From Hyphomonas oceanitis SCH89 (GTDB lineage: Bacteria > Pseudomonadota > Alphaproteobacteria > Caulobacterales > Hyphomonadaceae), in the NCBI RefSeq assembly GCF_000685295.1, contig NZ_ARYL01000023.1, positions 1 to 64,000 on the forward strand: 64,000 nt of DNA, in the 5' to 3' direction. Shown here in pieces: positions 9,633-19,779 of the stretch; within the stretch, counting starts at the first letter, position 1, and every line of letters starts with the position of its first letter. A program made the translations under genes and the position numbers. The notes below the pieces were generated by a model. It saw only the letters and a list, made by a program, of their open reading frames with translations, was not told where the DNA came from and made no database searches.

Positions 9633-9660
9633 AAAAAGGCAGGCCCGCGCGGGCCTGCCT
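9633..9660 (-). terminator. Rho-independent terminator of the TonB receptor gene
   Basis: A 22-bp perfect palindrome (9638-9659; GGCAGGCCCG arms) is followed on the minus strand by five T residues. It lies 20 bp past the stop codon of the minus-strand TonB receptor gene and ahead of the phosphatase gene, so it should end receptor transcription or let only a fraction read through. Confidence 0.85.
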
Positions 9661-9678
9661 TCTCAATATACAACTCTA

Positions 9679-12015
9679 CTAGAAATCAGCCGTGACCGTG
9701 AACACGACCGTACGCGGCGCGGAGATCCAGGCACCGTTGCCTGAAATGCCCGCCAGGTAGTTCTGGTCGAACAGGTTGTTCACTGTCAGCCTGAAGTCGA
9801 CATTCGACAGGTCGTCCGACAGGGCTGAACCGGAGATGCCGGCATAGAGGTCAGCCTCGACATGGCTGTCTGCCACCCAGGTGTTCGACAGGTTCACGAA
9901 CCGGTCATCAATCCATTTCGTCGACAGGCCGGCATTGAAGTTGCCCTGCGTATAGTCGGCGCTGAGAACGAACATGTTCTCGGGGATGTTCGGCACCGTG
10001 TTGCCGACAAAGATTCCAGCCGCTGCGTCGAGCACTGTGTCGCCAGTGCCGAGGATGGTCGCATCATTGTATGTGTACGATGCGAACAGCGACAGACTGT
10101 CGGTTGCACGGAACTCGCCGGCCATTTCGATGCCGCTGGAGTCGATACCGCCGCCATTGATGAAGCCGCCATTCGACGATTCCAGGTAGTCGATGCCATC
10201 GACCGACTCGGTCGGGGCAGGGAACAGGCGGTTCTCGAAGGTCGATTCAAAGTACACGACCGAACCGCGAAGCCGGTCACCGACATAGCGCACGCCAGCT
10301 TCCATGTTCTTCGAGGTTTCCGGATCAGGCACGCCCGTACCACCCAGCACTTCCAGCACGCCATCGGGGATGGCCTTGAAGTTCTCGGCATAACCGGCGA
10401 ACAGTTCCACGCCCGGCATGGCCGAAGGTGTCCAGGCGGCACCGCCCGAAAACAGCACGTCAGAGTCGCTCGAGATCTTGAAGTTCAGGGTCGGGTCGTT
10501 CGGCGTGAAATTGTCGACGCGCTCGAGTTCGTTCGAGAACTGTTTCACACCGACGCGGAAGGTGAAGTCCGCCACTTCCACGACGTCCTCAGCATACCAT
10601 TTGAAGGTCGTCTGCGGGAACTCGCGATTGTACTGCACCCAGTAGGCCGTGTTGTCATAGTCGGCACCGATGCGGGCATCGATCAGCTTGTGCCAGTCAC
10701 GGTACTCGAAGCGTGTTGCGTCTTCGTACCAGACACCGCCGCGAACCGTGTTGTTGACCGCGTCACTGATCTGGGTCTGCCATTCCACATCGCCATAAAC
10801 GCCCGTGCGTTCCTTCTGGTAATGCGTATGACGGTAGGACTGGACCGGAACAGCGCCCGATTGGTAGCAGGCCGGGTCATACTGAGCGCCAGCGCCGCCA
10901 TAGGGGAACGTGATCGAAGAAACGCAGCCGTCCGTGGGGCTCAGCGGCGTGCCGCCAGCGTCGACATAGTAGACCAGCGGATTGGTCGAGGCACCGAACT
11001 GGCCGACGTTCACGAGGTAAGGTGGCACCCAGTCGCCGCGGCCCGCATTGTCATGCCGGTAGACGCCGGCTTCCAGCGTCACGCCGTCAAACAATTCCTT
11101 CTCGCCCTTGAGGTAGAAAAGGCTGTTTTCGCGCAGCGTGCCCCAGGCTTTCCGGTAAAGCTGGTCGATATAGGGAATGCCGGTCCATTCAGCTGTCAGC
11201 TGGTCCGAGTTCGGATCAGTGGCATAATCGGCAGGCGAGAACAGGCGCTGATAGTTGTTCTCGGTCGTGTCATCATAGGAAAGGTAGCTCGTCCAGTCGA
11301 TGCCGAACTGCTCGGTCTGCAGCTTGGCTGCAAAATGGTCGCGCTGGTTGTCGGCAGACTGGTTCACATGGTCGGTGGCAGATTGCGTCGACAGCGACAC
11401 CCAGAACTTGGTCTTGTTGTCAGCCAGCAGGCCGCTATCATAACGGCCATAGAAGCGCTGTGCATCATAGTCGCCAAGCGAGGCTGAAACGCGGACGCGG
11501 CGCTCATCGAGCGGGTTCTGCGTCGTGAAGTTCAGCGTGCCGCCCAGCGCTTCGTTCGAGCGTGTGGCAATGTCCGCCGTGCCTTGCGACACTTCGATCG
11601 CCCCGGCGTTCTGCGTGTCGATGAAGCGGTTGGCTTTCGAGCCGCCGCCATAGCCCGAACCGCCGTTCGGAATGCCGTCGACCGTGATGCCGACTTGCTG
11701 TTCGCCAAGGCTGTTCTGGAAGCCGCGAACGGCAACGCCAGTCGACCAGTCGTCAAAGCCGAACGCGTCGCCTTCGGTCACCAGCACGCCGGGCAGGTTG
11801 TCGATCTGTGCCAGAAGGCTCGTGATCGGCGACTGTTGCAGCGCCATGGCCTCTGTTGATTCAGCTGACGAATAGGTCTGCTGCGAGCCGAGCACGATGA
11901 TCGTGTCGAGCGACCGGGACTCATCCTCGGTCGTTGCAGCATCGTCGGCATAGGCGCCAAGAACCAGGCCCATGCTGACACCGGCCAGAAGGCCGGCTTT
12001 CCAGTAAGTATTCAT
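9679..12015 (-). CDS. TonB-dependent outer-membrane receptor
   Basis: A 778-residue TonB-dependent receptor. After a signal peptide (MNTYWKAGLLAGVSMGLVLG, cleavage near AYA-DD) come the TonB-box-like LDTIIVLG, the plug domain (LAQIDNLPGVLV, VAVRGF, VTVDGIP-like segment, SNEALGGTLNF) and a long 22-strand-type barrel ending in aromatic Phe (VFTVTADF), as outer-membrane barrels do. The start has AAGGGAATAGAG ahead. The ligand is unknown. The following PhoD-like gene and a Pho-box-like site upstream suggest uptake of a phosphorus compound under phosphate shortage, but that is inference; siderophore or nutrient uptake is the general alternative. Confidence 0.93.
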   Translation of the reverse strand: MNTYWKAGLLAGVSMGLVLGAYADDAATTEDESRSLDTIIVLGSQQTYSSAESTEAMALQQSPITSLLAQIDNLPGVLVTEGDAFGFDDWSTGVAVRGFQNSLGEQQVGITVDGIPNGGSGYGGGSKANRFIDTQNAGAIEVSQGTADIATRSNEALGGTLNFTTQNPLDERRVRVSASLGDYDAQRFYGRYDSGLLADNKTKFWVSLSTQSATDHVNQSADNQRDHFAAKLQTEQFGIDWTSYLSYDDTTENNYQRLFSPADYATDPNSDQLTAEWTGIPYIDQLYRKAWGTLRENSLFYLKGEKELFDGVTLEAGVYRHDNAGRGDWVPPYLVNVGQFGASTNPLVYYVDAGGTPLSPTDGCVSSITFPYGGAGAQYDPACYQSGAVPVQSYRHTHYQKERTGVYGDVEWQTQISDAVNNTVRGGVWYEDATRFEYRDWHKLIDARIGADYDNTAYWVQYNREFPQTTFKWYAEDVVEVADFTFRVGVKQFSNELERVDNFTPNDPTLNFKISSDSDVLFSGGAAWTPSAMPGVELFAGYAENFKAIPDGVLEVLGGTGVPDPETSKNMEAGVRYVGDRLRGSVVYFESTFENRLFPAPTESVDGIDYLESSNGGFINGGGIDSSGIEMAGEFRATDSLSLFASYTYNDATILGTGDTVLDAAAGIFVGNTVPNIPENMFVLSADYTQGNFNAGLSTKWIDDRFVNLSNTWVADSHVEADLYAGISGSALSDDLSNVDFRLTVNNLFDQNYLAGISGNGAWISAPRTVVFTVTADF

Positions 12016-12068
12016 CTCTATTCCCTTGTTTAAGACGTATGATCCGCGCGCGCACTTCCCCGTTCACG

Positions 12069-12083
12069 CAGGCCACTGGCCTG
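12069..12083. repeat. Short inverted repeat in receptor leader region
   Basis: CAGGCC and GGCCTG arms separated by three bases, within the 5' region of the TonB receptor gene. Forms a 6-bp hairpin in the leader RNA. A GCCACTG string lies in it on the plus strand, but the other parts of a cobalamin riboswitch are absent. Confidence 0.4.
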
Positions 12084-12093
12084 TGTGTTGGGG

Positions 12094-12119
12094 TCCCTTC
12101 CGCGACTCTGCGGAAGGGA
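12094..12119. repeat. 10-bp hairpin between PepSY and TonB receptor genes
   Basis: A perfect inverted repeat with arms TCCCTTCCGC and GCGGAAGGGA around a 6-base loop, placed between two minus-strand genes. There is no T-run on either side, so it is not a standard intrinsic terminator; it may still stabilise the 3' end of the upstream operon or structure the receptor leader. Confidence 0.55.
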
Positions 12120-12157
12120 TGATCTGTGCTGCTGATTTGGTCAGCTACGACCTCTAG

Positions 12158-12175
12158 GTGACGATCACGTGACAG
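12158..12175 (-). promoter_or_regulatory. Candidate Pho box upstream of TonB receptor
   Basis: On the minus strand the 18 bases read CTGTCAC-GTGA-TCGTCAC: two 7-bp GTCAC-containing direct repeats with a 4-bp spacer, the architecture of PhoB sites. The first repeat fits the CTGTCA(T/C) consensus well; the second differs at two bases. It lies about 145 bp upstream of the receptor start. The link to a PhoD-type phosphatase gene next door raises its plausibility, but a match of this quality can occur by chance. Confidence 0.35.
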
Positions 12176-12243
12176 TTAGCTTACAAGTAACTGTCGCCAC
12201 AATTTATTGTCCGTTCCGTCACAAAAGCTCCCGTGATCGGGCT

Positions 12244-13602
12244 TCAACGTTTCGTGCTCACCGCGCGCCACGCCGTATCCAGAACAAGTGCGGCAAACAG
12301 TGTCACACCCGCCATCGGCAGGAGTAATGCAAGGCAGACAATCAGTACAATGACGCCCGCTGCGATCCGCCGGTCCTCCGGCATGGGCGGCACGCCGATC
12401 TGGCCCTGCGGTTTCCGCTTCCACCACATCACGCCGCCTGTCACGCTCAGCATCACCACGCCCAGGGCGGCGATCACGCCTAGCACCTGGTTCGGCCAGC
12501 CAAACAGCGCGCCCTCATGGAAAGCGACGCCGTAGGCCACCGTCTGGTCAGCCACGTTCTGGTCGGCAAAACGGATGCGCATTACCTCGTCGCCGCTCCA
12601 CTTGTCATAATGCACGGTCTCGTAGCGTGGCCGGAACTGCGGCATCGCCCGCACTGTCCACACGCCATTCTCTCCGCGCGGCGGCTGGATGTTCACCGGC
12701 GCCCAAAGGCCCTGCGGCACCACCTTGTCCACCACGTCCTGCAGCGAAATCCCGGCCGCCGCCATCTCGCCCATCTCGGCAATCATGGCATTCTCGTCCG
12801 CGTCGCTGCCGGTCTTCCAGAGGGCCGCACCGCCCATGTCGTGGCCCGCATGCGGATCACCGGACTGCAACGTCACGAACCATTCCTGCCCCGGCGTCTT
12901 CAGCCCCGCGAGCGCCTTCGCCCGCGTGAAGCCCGCGCCCCACACCTGCGTCCACGGCAGGCCCGACAGCAGCATGACCAGCACCAGCACGCCGATCCAT
13001 GCGCCCGTCGCGCCATGCAGCTTCTTCCACACATCCCGCCGCCCAACGCGTACCGAAAAGTCCGGCACGAACACGCGCCACCACGCCACGCCGCGCGGCC
13101 ACCACAGATACAGGCCCGTCACGATCAGGATGATCGTCCAAGACGCCATCGTCTCCACCACCAGCGAGCCGCGATTGCCGCCCAGCAGTGTGCCATGGAT
13201 GCGCGATACGAATGTCATGATACGCGCATCGGATTTCACATCATGCAGGATGGCGCCCGTATGCGTGTCGAGCCAGATATAGCGCGCCGGGCCGTCACCC
13301 ACGATCTCCGCTTCCGCGGTCAGGTCGTCCGGTCCGTCCGGCAACACATAGCGTTTGAGAACATAGCCCTTATGGGCAGCGAGCGCATTCGCGACCAGCG
13401 TGTCGGCCGGCACAATGGTGCCCGCCTCCCGTGACGCCGTCGCATTGATCCCCGCTTCAATCGCGGCCTCCACCTGCGGCTTGAACAGGTAGGCCGACCC
13501 CGTGAGGGCCAGGATCACAACGAATGGGATCACCACCAGACCGGCGATGAAATGCCAGCGCCACACACGGTGCTGAAGTCCTGATCGGAACGCACTCGCC
13601 AT
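12244..13602 (-). CDS. PepSY-domain membrane protein (PepSY-associated TM family)
   Basis: A 452-residue inner-membrane protein of the PepSY-associated TM family, often encoded beside TonB receptors and thought to reduce or help release imported metal complexes. It has an N-terminal TM (FIAGLVVIPFVVILALTGSAY), a periplasmic PepSY region, a central TM (MASWTIILIVTGLYLWWP), another TM pair and a C-terminal TM. The histidines around HRVWRWHF, RIHGTLLG, LHGATG and AFHEGALFGWPN resemble haem- or metal-coordinating sites of the family. It starts 4 bp after the stop of the second TonB receptor, so it is co-transcribed with it and with the DUF2946 gene. Confidence 0.88.
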   Translation of the reverse strand: MASAFRSGLQHRVWRWHFIAGLVVIPFVVILALTGSAYLFKPQVEAAIEAGINATASREAGTIVPADTLVANALAAHKGYVLKRYVLPDGPDDLTAEAEIVGDGPARYIWLDTHTGAILHDVKSDARIMTFVSRIHGTLLGGNRGSLVVETMASWTIILIVTGLYLWWPRGVAWWRVFVPDFSVRVGRRDVWKKLHGATGAWIGVLVLVMLLSGLPWTQVWGAGFTRAKALAGLKTPGQEWFVTLQSGDPHAGHDMGGAALWKTGSDADENAMIAEMGEMAAAGISLQDVVDKVVPQGLWAPVNIQPPRGENGVWTVRAMPQFRPRYETVHYDKWSGDEVMRIRFADQNVADQTVAYGVAFHEGALFGWPNQVLGVIAALGVVMLSVTGGVMWWKRKPQGQIGVPPMPEDRRIAAGVIVLIVCLALLLPMAGVTLFAALVLDTAWRAVSTKR

Positions 13603-13606
13603 GGTC

Positions 13607-15613
13607 CTAGAACCTCGCCCGAATGCCGCCGAACACTGCCCGGCGCTCTACAGGATAGTAGATTGCCGACGCATCGGTCGCCGTGATCGCCGCGCTGGCA
13701 TCGCCAATGGCTTTCTCGTCGGCCAGGTTCCTTGCATCAAGGAACAGGTCCATGCGGTCATTCACGCTCCAGCTGGCTGTTGCGCCCAGCAACACATAGC
13801 CGTCGACCTTCTTCGTGTTGTTATAGTCGGCATAGGGTCCCTCGGGCACCCATTCCACGCTCGGCGCCACGTGCAGCCGTTCCGTCCCGATGCGCAGCTC
13901 GGCGCGGTAGACATGCTCTGGCACAACCGGCAGCTGGTTGTCGCCATATTGCACGTCGCCATCAAACCTGAAGTCTGAATAGGTGTACACCTGCCGCAGG
14001 CGCAGCCAGTCGTTCAGCTGCAGCGACAGCCCGGCCTCAATGCCCTGGTGGATCGTCTGGTCGCTATTGAAGGTCGATGCGGGGATTTCAGCATTCACTG
14101 TGTACTGAAGAAGTTCCCCGTCGATCTCCGAGCGATAGGCGGTCACATCCCATTCCGCGATGCCGTGGTGGCCGCGCGTGCCGGCTTCCATCGTCCATGC
14201 GGTCTGCTTCTCAACCGGAACGAAACCCGCCACTTGCGCCAGTTCGGCATAGCCAGGGAACTCGGCAGACTTGCTGTAATTGCCATAGACCTGAATGTCT
14301 GGCGTCGCTTGATAAAGCGCCCCGAATTTCGGCGAGAAGGCATTGAATTCCTTTTCGCCCTTTATGCCGGTCGCGCCACCCGAGAACAGGTTGAATTTCT
14401 CGAACTGTTCGCGCTTGCCATTGGCATAGATGCCGCCGCCGATCAGCGTCAGCCTGTCGGTCGCATGATAGCGCACTTCGGAATAGACATTGCTCGTATA
14501 GGCCTTCTGGTCGGCATCGAAGCTCAGCATGCCGCTCGCGCCATTATTGTTGATATAGCGCTGGTAATCGACATCGCCGAAGCGGGCCTCGCCGCCAATC
14601 GTGGCTTCCCACCTGTCGCCCGCCCAGTCCCAGCGCGCAAAGGCGCCGCGGTCCTGCGTGTCCTGCTCGATCACCTGAAAGATCGGGTGGTGCAGCGACT
14701 TGTCATTCATGAACACGCCGACCTTCAACTCGCTGTTGTCGAAGGCAATCACCGTCTGGTTCTGCAGACGGACAGACTCGATATCGCGGCCCTGGTCGCC
14801 GACGAAGTTGCCGGTCTTCGGATCGGTAAGCGCAACCGCTTCGGTCAGTGCGCCCGGCAATTCCTGGTTCAGCTGGTTCACGCTGGCATAGAAGCGCGTC
14901 GTGATCCGGTCCGTCACCGCATAGCCCACATTGCCATTGAAACGCACGGACTCGCGCTTGGCGTGGTCGCGGTCACCGTCGGACGTATCGGTGCTGATCG
15001 CGCCCCACGCATCCAGCCGGTCACCCGCCATGCCGCCTGAAACCAGCAGGCGCGCCGTATCATTGCTGCCCACATCCGCCCGCACATACACGCCCGGCGC
15101 TGTCCGGCCCGTCGGCGTCACGCCATTGATCGCCCCGCCCAGCGTGCCCGAGCCAAAACGCAACGCGTTCGATCCCCGGAACACTTCGAGATGGTCGAAG
15201 AAGATCGGCTCCAGTTCCTGGAAGTCGCCATTGTCATCGGCCAGGTTGATCGGCACGCCGTCCTGCAACAGCGTCAGGCCGCGCATGTGATAGCCCCGGC
15301 TCAGGCCCGATCCGCGAATGGAAATCCGTACTTCCTGCCCATAGCGTGGCTGCGTGTAGACGCCCGGCGAGAAGGCCAGCGTGTCGCGCAGCGAGACGAG
15401 GAACCGGTCAGCATATGCGTCATGCGACACGACTTCCGCGCCGCCGGCCGTCTTCGCCACCAGCGCTTCGGCTTCCAGCGTGCTGGCATTGGAGGTCACG
15501 ATGATCGTGTCCTGATAGAGCGTTGCATCATCCGCAGCAGCAAATGGCGCACAGCCGAGCATGGCACTCAGCGCGATGAGGCTCACATGGGAGCCCGATT
15601 TGAGATGTTTCAT
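13607..15613 (-). CDS. TonB-dependent outer-membrane receptor (metal/siderophore type)
   Basis: A 668-residue TonB-dependent receptor with signal peptide ending near FAAADDATL, a TonB-box-like DTIIVTSNAST, plug motifs VRISIRGSGLSRGYHMRGLTLLQDGVPIN and RGSNALRFGSGTLGGAINGVTPTG, and a barrel ending VFGGIRARF (terminal Phe). Middle gene of a minus-strand operon: DUF2946 protein, this receptor, PepSY protein (4-bp gap). That combination points to uptake of a metal complex (iron siderophore, or copper, given that DUF2946 proteins are frequent next to copper receptors). The ribosome site is weak. Ligand not determined. Confidence 0.92.
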   Translation of the reverse strand: MKHLKSGSHVSLIALSAMLGCAPFAAADDATLYQDTIIVTSNASTLEAEALVAKTAGGAEVVSHDAYADRFLVSLRDTLAFSPGVYTQPRYGQEVRISIRGSGLSRGYHMRGLTLLQDGVPINLADDNGDFQELEPIFFDHLEVFRGSNALRFGSGTLGGAINGVTPTGRTAPGVYVRADVGSNDTARLLVSGGMAGDRLDAWGAISTDTSDGDRDHAKRESVRFNGNVGYAVTDRITTRFYASVNQLNQELPGALTEAVALTDPKTGNFVGDQGRDIESVRLQNQTVIAFDNSELKVGVFMNDKSLHHPIFQVIEQDTQDRGAFARWDWAGDRWEATIGGEARFGDVDYQRYINNNGASGMLSFDADQKAYTSNVYSEVRYHATDRLTLIGGGIYANGKREQFEKFNLFSGGATGIKGEKEFNAFSPKFGALYQATPDIQVYGNYSKSAEFPGYAELAQVAGFVPVEKQTAWTMEAGTRGHHGIAEWDVTAYRSEIDGELLQYTVNAEIPASTFNSDQTIHQGIEAGLSLQLNDWLRLRQVYTYSDFRFDGDVQYGDNQLPVVPEHVYRAELRIGTERLHVAPSVEWVPEGPYADYNNTKKVDGYVLLGATASWSVNDRMDLFLDARNLADEKAIGDASAAITATDASAIYYPVERRAVFGGIRARF

Positions 15614-15682
15614 TGAAAGGTATTTTCTCTTCTGGCGCGGCCATGGGCGCGCGCTTGGTCTGGCAGGATTAAAGGCTCAGTG

Positions 15683-16129
15683 TCAGCTGAAGAGAGGGGG
15701 GCCGCGTGCGGGCAGGGGGGCGGTAATGACGCGCGATGCAGGCGGTGCCCGCAGTGGCGGCAGCATGCGGTCATTGTCACGGCGCATTGCAGGCACATCG
15801 AACACATGGCCCGAATCCGCCTGCACCATGATCGAGGCGACCGCAAACGGACACGGCGCCATATGGCCCGGGTCGCCATGGTCGCCATCAGGCGCGCTAT
15901 CGGAAGGCGTGTCTGGCTGCGCGTCGCCATGCAGGCCGGTCACCTTGCGGCTCACCGGATCCAGCACAACGGTCCGCCCGGAGCACAGCTCGATCGTGAA
16001 GCCGGTGCCTGCCTCGGCGGGGGCAATCATCCAGCCGGTCGGCACAGCGGCGCGCACCAGCAGCGCCACCAGCATCAGGGTGGCGACCGCCCGGAACATG
16101 GAAAGACGAGAGAGCAGGCCCTTGCGCAT
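15683..16129 (-). CDS. DUF2946-like small exported protein
   Basis: A 148-residue protein with an N-terminal TM/signal segment (AVATLMLVALLVRAAVPTGWMIAP) and the LLVRAAVPTGWM pattern, a Cys (IELCSG), and a later HMAPCPFA motif that together resemble DUF2946. Such genes commonly sit next to TonB receptors for metals. It is the first gene of the operon with the second TonB receptor (69 bp downstream) and the PepSY protein. The two Cys and several His (GLHGD, GDHGDPGHM) could bind a metal, which is inference. A palindrome that may be a metal-regulator operator lies 37 bp upstream. Confidence 0.72.
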   Translation of the reverse strand: MRKGLLSRLSMFRAVATLMLVALLVRAAVPTGWMIAPAEAGTGFTIELCSGRTVVLDPVSRKVTGLHGDAQPDTPSDSAPDGDHGDPGHMAPCPFAVASIMVQADSGHVFDVPAMRRDNDRMLPPLRAPPASRVITAPLPARGPPLFS

Positions 16130-16165
16130 GCGGCTCCCTTAGCCAGCCGGCATGAAACCGGCAAT

Positions 16166-16180
16166 TGCGATAGTGTCGCA
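16166..16180. promoter_or_regulatory. Palindromic operator candidate (TGCGA-N5-TCGCA)
   Basis: Perfect 5-bp arms with a 5-base centre, located between the groEL terminator and the DUF2946/TonB/PepSY operon start. Arms and total length resemble alphaproteobacterial Fur-like sites, though the centre does not. Candidate metal-dependent operator for the operon. Confidence 0.4.
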
Positions 16181-16186
16181 CATAGC

Positions 16187-16215
16187 AAAACGGCCCTCCG
16201 TTTCCGGAGGGCCGT
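16187..16215 (-). terminator. Rho-independent terminator of groES-groEL
   Basis: An 11-bp perfect stem (ACGGCCCTCCG and its complement) with a 4-base loop, followed on the minus strand by TTTT. It lies 31 bp beyond the groEL stop codon. Confidence 0.88.
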
Positions 16216-16245
16216 CTGTTCGTTTCGGTAGGCTTGGGGCCTGGA

Positions 16246-17895
<1,650 letters not shown>

Positions 17896-17947
17896 TTACC
17901 TCTTTGAATGGTTTGGAATTTCAGGAGATCGCAGCAGGGGCGGGAGC

Positions 17948-18241
17948 CTATTTGGCGTCCAGCACGCCCATGATGTCGCTCTCTTTCATGATCAGCAGCT
18001 CTTCGCCTTCGACCGTGACTTCGGTACCGGACCATTTGCCGAACAGGACACGGTCTTTCGCTTTCACGTCGAGCGGGATGCGCTTGCCGTTATCATCAAG
18101 AAGGCCTGCGCCAACGGCGACAACGACGCCTTCCTGTGGTTTTTCCTTGGCGGTGTCGGGAATGATGATCCCGCCTTTGGATTTCTCTTCTTCCTTGACG
18201 CGGCGCACGACAACGCGGTCGTGGAGGGGACGAAGTTTCAT
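17948..18241 (-). CDS. groES: Co-chaperonin GroES (10 kDa)
   Basis: A 97-residue GroES, the lid of the GroEL chamber. It starts [20 protein letters not shown] and contains the mobile-loop segment [19 protein letters not shown] and the ending [11 protein letters not shown]. First gene of the operon; the start has GAGAGGC ahead. A CIRCE operator lies 73 bp upstream and a plausible promoter just before that. Confidence 0.99.
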   Translation of the reverse strand: MKLRPLHDRVVVRRVKEEEKSKGGIIIPDTAKEKPQEGVVVAVGAGLLDDNGKRIPLDVKAKDRVLFGKWSGTEVTVEGEELLIMKESDIMGVLDAK

Positions 18242-18313
18242 ATTGAGCCTCTCGCTTTTCTACGTAGGTTCGGGGTTGAATCTGGGGCGTTGGCTCAGGA
18301 ACGGAGGGCACTG

Positions 18314-18340
18314 TTAGCACTCACCCGTTCCGACTGCTAA
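18314..18340. promoter_or_regulatory. CIRCE operator (HrcA site) of groES-groEL
   Basis: TTAGCACTC, nine bases, then GACTGCTAA. This is the CIRCE consensus TTAGCACTC-N9-GAGTGCTAA with a single mismatch. It lies in the groES leader and indicates repression by HrcA with release on heat stress. Confidence 0.93.
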
Positions 18341-18350
18341 CGCTGCAGCG

Positions 18351-18379
18351 GAAGTAGGAGGGCCGGAGGCGCACGTCAA
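18351..18379 (-). promoter_or_regulatory. Probable groES-groEL promoter
   Basis: On the minus strand a -35 element TTGACG is followed after 17 bp by TACTTC, and the CIRCE operator begins 11 bp further on. The -35 is close to consensus; the -10 is weak for sigma-70 but CCTACTT is fairly near the alphaproteobacterial heat-shock sigma-32 form. Placement just ahead of CIRCE supports it. Confidence 0.45.
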
Positions 18380-18453
18380 CGGGCCAACCGTGAATTTTTT
18401 GCTCAAACAGGGCGTGCAGATGCTATAAAAACAGGCATCTAGAGGGGCAGGGC

Positions 18454-19635
18454 ATGGTTAAACTCGCATATGATGCTTCGGGCCAGCCCGTTAAAGTGCC
18501 TGCACTGGAAGCGATTGCGCTCACACGGCCCGAATTCTTCTCCGGTCCGCGCATCTGGGGCGAAACCCTCGCGCCCGCCCTTCAGGCCCGCGAGGCCGAC
18601 CGGCGCACGACCGTCAAAAAGGCCTGGCGCAAGACCATCATCGCCGGTTTGCTCCCCATGCTCCTGCTGCTGGTCCTGTCGGTGCCATACCCGTTCCTGT
18701 TCGGCGGCTGGCCCATCGTGCTCTTCTTCGGCTCCGGCATTTCCGTCGTCCTCGTCGCCGGGCTCGACTGGCTCAAGGTCTACCATATGAAGGCCACCAC
18801 GAAGGAACTCGTCCTCGGCGCCGCCTGCCAATGCTTCGACTTCACCTACGAAACCCTCTCGCCCGATGTCTCCCGCATCACCGACCTGAAAAGCTTCGTC
18901 GCCGTCGGCCGCGCCTACCAGAAGAAATACGGCACGCCGGGCGCCAAGACGGCGAAGAAGCGCAAACGCGGCGCGCAAACGCGCGTCACCACGCCCTTCG
19001 GCAGCGCCAGCTTCGGCAGTTCCAATGCCTCCGGCCCGGACTGCCCAACCCCCGCTTACGACATACTCGAAAGCGCCAGCCTCCTGCCGGGCCACGATTC
19101 CCGCGCCTTCGAAGACCTCATCAAGGGCACGCGCGCCGGCGCCGACTTCGCCCTCGTCGAATGCCGCCTCGAAACCAGCGGCGACAATGGCGGCACCGTC
19201 TTCCAGGGTCTCCTGTTCCACGTCCAGTATCCCGAACGCTTCCTCGGCCGCACGCTCCTCGCCCGGTCGCGCTGGTGGAAACGCGGCAAGGCCTCGAAAG
19301 ACCTCAACAAGGTCCGCCTCATCTCCGCCGAACTCGACAAGGCCTTCACCGTCTATTCCAATGATCAGGTCGAAGCCCGCATCCTGCTCACGCCCGACCG
19401 CCTCGAACGCCTCATCGCGCTGGAGCGCCATTTCTCCGGCGGCAAGCTGCGCGGTGTGTTCGAGGACGGCCACATGACGCTCGCCCTCGAAGCCCCCAAC
19501 CAGTTCGAGGCCGGCTCCATCTTCAAACCCCTCGTCGACCCCGCCCGCTTCGCCACCGCCCTCATCGAACTCGGCCTCGTCTGCGACGTCATCGATGGCT
19601 TCCTCACGCGCGACTGGGTGCAGGACAAACTGTAG
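18454..19635 (+). CDS. DUF3137-domain membrane protein
   Basis: A 393-residue protein of the DUF3137 family, of unknown function. It has two adjacent TM segments (about residues 55-105: IIAGLLPMLLLLVLSVPYPF and WPIVLFFGSGISVVLVAG), a basic linker KTAKKRKRGAQTR, then the DUF3137 core with SASLLPGHDSRAFEDLIKGT and LVECRLE, and the CDVIDGFLTRDWVQDKL end. The ATG has GAGGGGCAGGGC just before it, and TTGCTC (18399) and TATAAA (18424) give a possible promoter with a long 19-bp spacer. It is divergent from groES. The next gene encodes a secreted dipeptidase but a 144-bp gap with an inverted repeat separates them. Confidence 0.85.
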   Translation: MVKLAYDASGQPVKVPALEAIALTRPEFFSGPRIWGETLAPALQAREADRRTTVKKAWRKTIIAGLLPMLLLLVLSVPYPFLFGGWPIVLFFGSGISVVLVAGLDWLKVYHMKATTKELVLGAACQCFDFTYETLSPDVSRITDLKSFVAVGRAYQKKYGTPGAKTAKKRKRGAQTRVTTPFGSASFGSSNASGPDCPTPAYDILESASLLPGHDSRAFEDLIKGTRAGADFALVECRLETSGDNGGTVFQGLLFHVQYPERFLGRTLLARSRWWKRGKASKDLNKVRLISAELDKAFTVYSNDQVEARILLTPDRLERLIALERHFSGGKLRGVFEDGHMTLALEAPNQFEAGSIFKPLVDPARFATALIELGLVCDVIDGFLTRDWVQDKL

Positions 19636-19733
19636 GAAACAGGGCAGGTTCGCGCCCGCTGCCACGTCTGCAGGCAACACGCTGCGATATTCCCGAACGC
19701 CGCGCCATATCGCTTGCCGTGCCGCGTGGCCCG

Positions 19734-19765
19734 CTGATTAGGTGATCCCTGTTTTCCCTAATCAG
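19734..19765. promoter_or_regulatory. 9-bp inverted repeat before the M20 peptidase gene
   Basis: CTGATTAGG and CCTAATCAG arms are separated by 14 bases and end 14 bases before the peptidase ATG. The AT-rich arms suit a dimeric regulator; a leader hairpin is the alternative. No T-run, so a terminator is unlikely. Confidence 0.45.
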
Positions 19766-19779
19766 ACAGGTCTGCCCGC

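Noticed and set aside
9862-11487. Plus-strand open frame of 541 codons opposite the TonB receptor
   Set aside because: Arg/Val/His-rich antisense translation without motifs; the receptor is on the minus strand.
12061-12180. Cobalamin riboswitch in the TonB receptor leader
   Set aside because: A GCCACTG string is present, but not the conserved B12 box or the remaining core, and the string falls in a simple 6-bp hairpin.
18439-19680. Minus-strand open frame of 413 codons opposite the DUF3137 gene
   Set aside because: Gly/Ala/Glu-rich low-complexity translation; the plus-strand DUF3137 protein has TM segments, family motifs and a good ribosome site.
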